NCBI GenBank assembly: GCA_022821065.1
Contig: JAJEEK010000064.1
Span: 1 to 32,308, forward strand
Reading direction: 5' to 3'
DNA length: 32,308 nt
Origin: Candidatus Poribacteria bacterium
Lineage (GTDB): Bacteria > Poribacteria > WGA-4E > WGA-3G
The position numbers were made by a program, and so were the translations under genes. The notes beneath the pieces were generated by a model. It saw only the letters and a program-made list of their open reading frames with translations, made no database searches and was not told where the DNA came from. Numbering within the stretch: position 1 is the first letter of the stretch; the number at the start of each line of letters is the position of its first letter. Shown piece after piece: positions 28,801 to 32,308 of this stretch.

Positions 28801-31533
28801 TTACCATAATTTGGTACGTTCAAAACGAAGCACACCGCGGTGTTCGGTGCCAACATAAAACGTGTTTTCATTAACAACGAGAGAAGTTACAATTCCCGAA
28901 ATTTCTGGGGCAACCTGTTCCCAAGTGCCTGTATCGCTTAAGCGATAGATGCCTTCATCGTTAGCCCCATAAATGGAGTCTCCCGATGTGGCTAACGATT
29001 TGATGATAGCAGGTTCACCCGTCTGACTGGTAAGAACACTCCAGACACCCCCATCTTTTGAATTGAAGACCCCTTTGTCGGTCGCGACGTAAACTGTTGA
29101 ACCCGCAAAGACTATCTCTTTGAAATGCTCGACGGACAGCGGAAGGTTCGGTGTCATATCGTTCCAAGTGTCTCCACCATCAACGGATTGCCAGAGATGC
29201 CCATCCCGCTTACCGACATAGACGGTTTCTCCTGAAGCAGCGATTTTAAAGCTTCTTCGGACGTTGTCCCGTGAGAGTTCGATGGTCTCTTCTACGCCTA
29301 TGTAGCACCATTCCGTTTCGCCCGGATTCCATCGGAAAAGTTTATAGTTGTATTCCATGTAGAACGTCCCATCACTGACAGCGAAGTTCCCCCACATCCC
29401 TTCCCATATCAGTTTATAGGCAAATGGAGCGTCTGCTTGGACTTGTATCAACTGTTTTAAGAATCGTTCTGCCCCAAAATCCGGGTTCTCCTGTATCAAC
29501 TCGCTTGATAAAGGGTCAATTGTAGAGGAAATGGTAACGATGAGTCCTTGCCCCATTTGTCGTTCGTCTTTGAAATCGAAGTTCCTTCCGCCTAACACGT
29601 GGCCCATCAGTTTCGCTGAATTAAAAGAAGGCGGCACCTCAGTAGGAAGGTTTAGGACATTGCCATCATTAGACAATCGGAAAATAGCAGTGGAATTGCC
29701 CTGAATTCCTTTTGCATGAAGCACACCGTCGGTTTCTACGACTTGAACGATCAATGGTGGATGTTCCTTGTGCGAAGGTCTATCTGTCTCTAATGCGACA
29801 TTGACGGCATCCCACGATCGCCCGTCATTCATTGATTTGACGAGGTTTGGACCTACCCTTGCGTAAAGTGCAGCGGATACATTTGGTGTCTTACCATCCG
29901 TAAGTTTGGCTAAACCGTCTACACGGCTTTCAAACCTTGTATTAAACCGGTGCCACGTTTGACCGCCATCCGTTGAGCGATGGATGCCGGTGCTCCCAGC
30001 GGTATAAAACGTGCTTGGGTTCAACGTCAAGGCGCTGCCTACACTGAACTGCATAGGTGTGATCCCCGAGGACTCGATATATGTCCAAGAGTCGCCACTA
30101 TCAGTTGAGCGCATCACCATACCACTATCCTTTCCAATGACCAATAGCACTTTTTCTGAGGCGAGCAGTGTTATCTGCGGAAGGACACGCATGAGGTCTC
30201 GTGCCTCCACAGGTGTTATATCTGTCCAAGAATCGCCGCCATCGGCGGATCTGAATACCCACCACGAAAGCTTCTCACCTCTCCATAGTGGCATGAAATT
30301 CTCTTGAGGCGTTCCGTCGCCTTCCAGAATATTCACCAATACTGCCACATAGATGTAGTCTTCAGATACGACGACGGGATCGACACTAACAATGTCATCC
30401 ACCGGCAATTGTAGGTGTTCCCAAGTTCCGGCGTTAAGTCGGTATATCCCGCGATTCGTACCAGCAAACAGCGTGCTTTGATGTCTTCGTAACGAACGGA
30501 TTCCAGCGTGCTCTGTAAAGTGGTGTAAACCATCGGTCATTGCTGTCCATGAATTGCCAGCATCGTCAGATTGGAAAATACCGTTATCAAGGCAGAGATA
30601 AAAGGTGCCTTCCGTTATGATGAGTTCTCGTGTGTAGCCTTTCGGACAAGGACCGACGGAATGCCATGTTGTACCCTCGTCGGTTGAGGCGAATAATTCG
30701 TCCGATGGAATTATGTAGAGCGTGCCCTCGTGTTCGGTTATAGGTATACTGCCGTGTGTGTCTCGACGCAGGAAATCGCTGCTAACCCATCGCCATGTTT
30801 CTTCACGGGCGGGTAATTTGTAAATACTCTCATCGCCTATAACGGCGTAGAGTGTCTTATCCGACGTTACAGATAACGTGTTTACGACGTGTCGTGTGCC
30901 GGGTTCATTCATCTGAATCCAATTCATAATATCCTCCATAAGATCACCTGCGTACTGACTATCGCCCAAAGCCTCGTGAACGATAGGTGCTTCCTTCTTC
31001 AGCCGCTTCCGAGCGCGATGGAGTTGGCTTTTAACCGTGTTCGGGGACACTCCCAAAAAATCACCAATTTCTTCACACGTCATTTCACTCAGATAGTGAA
31101 GTACGACGGCTGTTCGTTCACGCGCAGGTAATTTTTCAAGGAGATACGCAACGACTTCGCGCTGCTTTTCTGTCGCTATTTCTTCAATCTGTTCCGCCAT
31201 GTATTGGGCATAGAGCAGTGCTTCTATTTCTGTTTCACGCATCGCATCTAAGGACTGCATCGGAATTGTTTTCTCATCAAACCATGTGAGAAAACGGCGA
31301 GTTGCGATCATATAAAGCCATCCCGAAAACCGGTTTGGGTCTCTCAGTGTGCCAAGTTTTTCGTAAGCTCTGAGAAACGTATCCTGTGTGATTTCTTCAG
31401 CGACGTGGTAGTCCCGAACCCGCCGCCATACGAACGCGTGTATCTGCTTCTCGTATTTGTTCACGAGCGCGGTGAAGGCACTTTCATCGCCTGCTAAGAT
31501 ACGTTCAACGCATTTCGCATCGTCATTTTTCAT
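28801..31533 (-). CDS. ECF sigma factor fused to an Asp-box beta-propeller
   Basis: A 910-residue protein. Residues about 15-185 are an ECF sigma factor. Region 2 contains ALVNKYEKQIHAFVWRRV, EEITQDTFLRAYEKL and RFSGWLYMIATRRF. Region 4 contains LPARERTAVVLHYLSEMTCE and NTVKSQLHRARKRLKKE. No transmembrane helix or anti-sigma domain separates this from a long C-terminal part (about 215-910) with at least seven Asp-box repeats of the S-x-D-x-G-x-x-W kind (STDEGTTW, SDDAGNSW, SADGGDSW, STDSGDSW, STDGGQTW, SVDGGDTW, and a worn SKDGGVW). That is the beta-propeller type of BNR/Ycf48/sortilin proteins. The ATG at 31533 has GGAGG 6 nt upstream. The longer frame to 31569 contains that ribosome site and is rejected. 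The propeller may sense a ligand and control the sigma part (inference). An ABC exporter gene follows. Confidence 0.88.
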   Translation of the reverse strand: MKNDDAKCVERILAGDESAFTALVNKYEKQIHAFVWRRVRDYHVAEEITQDTFLRAYEKLGTLRDPNRFSGWLYMIATRRFLTWFDEKTIPMQSLDAMRETEIEALLYAQYMAEQIEEIATEKQREVVAYLLEKLPARERTAVVLHYLSEMTCEEIGDFLGVSPNTVKSQLHRARKRLKKEAPIVHEALGDSQYAGDLMEDIMNWIQMNEPGTRHVVNTLSVTSDKTLYAVIGDESIYKLPAREETWRWVSSDFLRRDTHGSIPITEHEGTLYIIPSDELFASTDEGTTWHSVGPCPKGYTRELIITEGTFYLCLDNGIFQSDDAGNSWTAMTDGLHHFTEHAGIRSLRRHQSTLFAGTNRGIYRLNAGTWEHLQLPVDDIVSVDPVVVSEDYIYVAVLVNILEGDGTPQENFMPLWRGEKLSWWVFRSADGGDSWTDITPVEARDLMRVLPQITLLASEKVLLVIGKDSGMVMRSTDSGDSWTYIESSGITPMQFSVGSALTLNPSTFYTAGSTGIHRSTDGGQTWHRFNTRFESRVDGLAKLTDGKTPNVSAALYARVGPNLVKSMNDGRSWDAVNVALETDRPSHKEHPPLIVQVVETDGVLHAKGIQGNSTAIFRLSNDGNVLNLPTEVPPSFNSAKLMGHVLGGRNFDFKDERQMGQGLIVTISSTIDPLSSELIQENPDFGAERFLKQLIQVQADAPFAYKLIWEGMWGNFAVSDGTFYMEYNYKLFRWNPGETEWCYIGVEETIELSRDNVRRSFKIAASGETVYVGKRDGHLWQSVDGGDTWNDMTPNLPLSVEHFKEIVFAGSTVYVATDKGVFNSKDGGVWSVLTSQTGEPAIIKSLATSGDSIYGANDEGIYRLSDTGTWEQVAPEISGIVTSLVVNENTFYVGTEHRGVLRFERTKLW

Positions 31534-31688
31534 GCCTATCCTCCAATCAGCAATATTGGCTTGTGACACGTGACAAATATTATATACGAAAGGGTTGCAA
31601 ATTCGTACTTTTTTGTTTCAAATGTTTTGGAAAGTGCGTTGCGTTCGATAATAGAAATCAAGGTAGACGTAGGTGGGTTGAAATGGTT

Positions 31689-31784
31689 AGAACTTACGCA
31701 AAAAGCGGTAATTTCAGTATTTTAGCCCCCTATTCCCCCCTTATCAGGGGGGTAGGGCCTTTCAAGAGCGAATGTGTAAGTCCT
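31689..31784. mobile_element. Divergent MITE-like copy
   Basis: Ends AGAACTTACGCA (31689-31700) and TGTGTAAGTCCT (31773-31784) match the MITE family with a few changes. The interior is different: it holds a CCCCCC-TTATCA-GGGGGG hairpin. No target duplication is visible. Confidence 0.5.
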
Positions 31785-31785
31785 A

Positions 31786-32308
31786 TTAAATATCAACGCT
31801 GAAGAATTTTAGGAACGCTACGGTCGTCAATACAACTGCTAAGAAACAGAGCAGCAGTAAATCGACCATAGAGTGCCGGACGGTTTCTGATAAGGAGGTT
31901 TCTGTTATATCTGGCGGCGGGGAAATTTTCTTTGGTTTTGGTTGATCTTGTCGCATAAACCTCGCAAATTGATCGTCTGAAATTTCATGGAAATATTCCG
32001 CCTCAAGTTGGTTATAATAACGCGCGCCCGTTTCAAAATAGGTGTCCCTTTTTATTTTGCCGGTCTCGGTTAAATTCATGGCGACATAAATGAGCGAAGC
32101 TGTCGGTGTGATTCGCGACAGGGTTTCTCCGACCGATTCTTGCCGCTTTTTTTTACGTTGATAGGCTCGTTCTATTTCGCCGACTTGCTCCTGAAATTTC
32201 TGTCGATATTCGGCATCAATCGGTTCCCTGAGTGCCCTGATTTTTTCCTGATCCCTGCTGAGGTTAAGCTCCCCTAAAGTGCGCATTTTTTTTAGAATCA
32301 CCTGGTCC
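31786..32308 (-). CDS. C-terminal part of a third ABC-2 type permease (partial)
   Basis: The frame is open to the window edge, so the gene begins outside. About 174 residues are visible. Most are a soluble, charged, partly coiled-coil domain (QEQVGEIERAYQRKKKRQES), followed by SRITPTASLIYVAMNLTETGKIK and a last transmembrane helix (LLLLCFLAVVLTTVAFLKFF). The layout of long soluble loop, ITPTASL (compare LTQISPIVCFQYAMEGLAGTG at the same place in the 23503 protein) and one closing helix makes it a sibling of the two permeases downstream. The GTG at 32301 is unlikely to be the real start. Confidence 0.65.
   Translation of the reverse strand, partial: DQVILKKMRTLGELNLSRDQEKIRALREPIDAEYRQKFQEQVGEIERAYQRKKKRQESVGETLSRITPTASLIYVAMNLTETGKIKRDTYFETGARYYNQLEAEYFHEISDDQFARFMRQDQPKPKKISPPPDITETSLSETVRHSMVDLLLLCFLAVVLTTVAFLKFFSVDI

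Noticed and set aside
28758..28877. ABC exporter extended to 28877
   Set aside because: The extension overlaps the end of the sigma-propeller gene and AGGAG stands just before the ATG at 28757.
31534..31569. Sigma-propeller gene starting at 31569
   Set aside because: Those codons contain the GGAGG ribosome site of the ATG at 31533.

Overview
The window reads as one contig piece of a Gram-negative bacterium. Evidence for an outer membrane is a TonB-dependent receptor and a lipoprotein. Three secreted LamG proteins share a C-terminal tail, short palindromic repeats sit in nearly every intergenic gap, and one gene fuses an ECF sigma factor to an Asp-box propeller. From memory this mix resembles Candidatus Poribacteria (sponge or marine metagenome bins). 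That assignment is inference and no marker gene in the window proves it. Several genes are preceded by sigma-70-type promoters (TTGACA/TATAAT-like, 17 bp spacing) and AGGAG-type ribosome binding sites.

Layout. 1-57: first codons of a probable transposase. 235-5098 (minus): accD, LamG protein 1, a two-domain AAA+ protein with degenerate catalytic motifs, LamG protein 2. 5351-7722 (plus): a MATE efflux pump and a tandem-domain rhodanese whose catalytic cysteine codon is an in-frame TGA. 7726-10585 (minus): alpha/beta hydrolase, amidohydrolase, moeA. 11023-15159 (plus): a metal-uptake-type cluster with a consensus promoter overlapped by an inverted repeat, a small Cys/His membrane protein, a His-rich lipoprotein, a ZnuD-like TonB receptor and a MerC-like protein. 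15314-16105 (minus): LamG protein 3. 16822-19920: a single-chain restriction-modification enzyme. 20035-23427: a HigB-type toxin followed directly by a TPR protein whose N-terminus resembles the non-HTH part of HigA-like antitoxins, then a shorter paralogue ending in an antitoxin-like tail. 23503-32308 (minus): two complete ABC-2 permeases, an ABC exporter, the sigma-propeller fusion, and the end of a third ABC-2 permease.

The strongest observations are four. (1) The rhodanese reads through a TGA placed exactly at the active-site cysteine and stays open to a stop 3 nt before the convergent neighbour, so it is a selenoprotein candidate. (2) The HigB gene is coupled to a TPR protein in the antitoxin position, and a paralogue carries a VapB/DUF2281-like tail followed by an orphan ribosome site and start codon. 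(3) The ECF sigma-propeller fusion is followed by an ABC exporter. (4) There is a family of about 120-bp MITE-like elements with AGGACTTACGCA termini and 5-bp target duplications, together with compact palindromes that show compensatory base changes, one of which lies in frame inside the restriction-modification gene. No tRNA, rRNA or CRISPR array was recognised.
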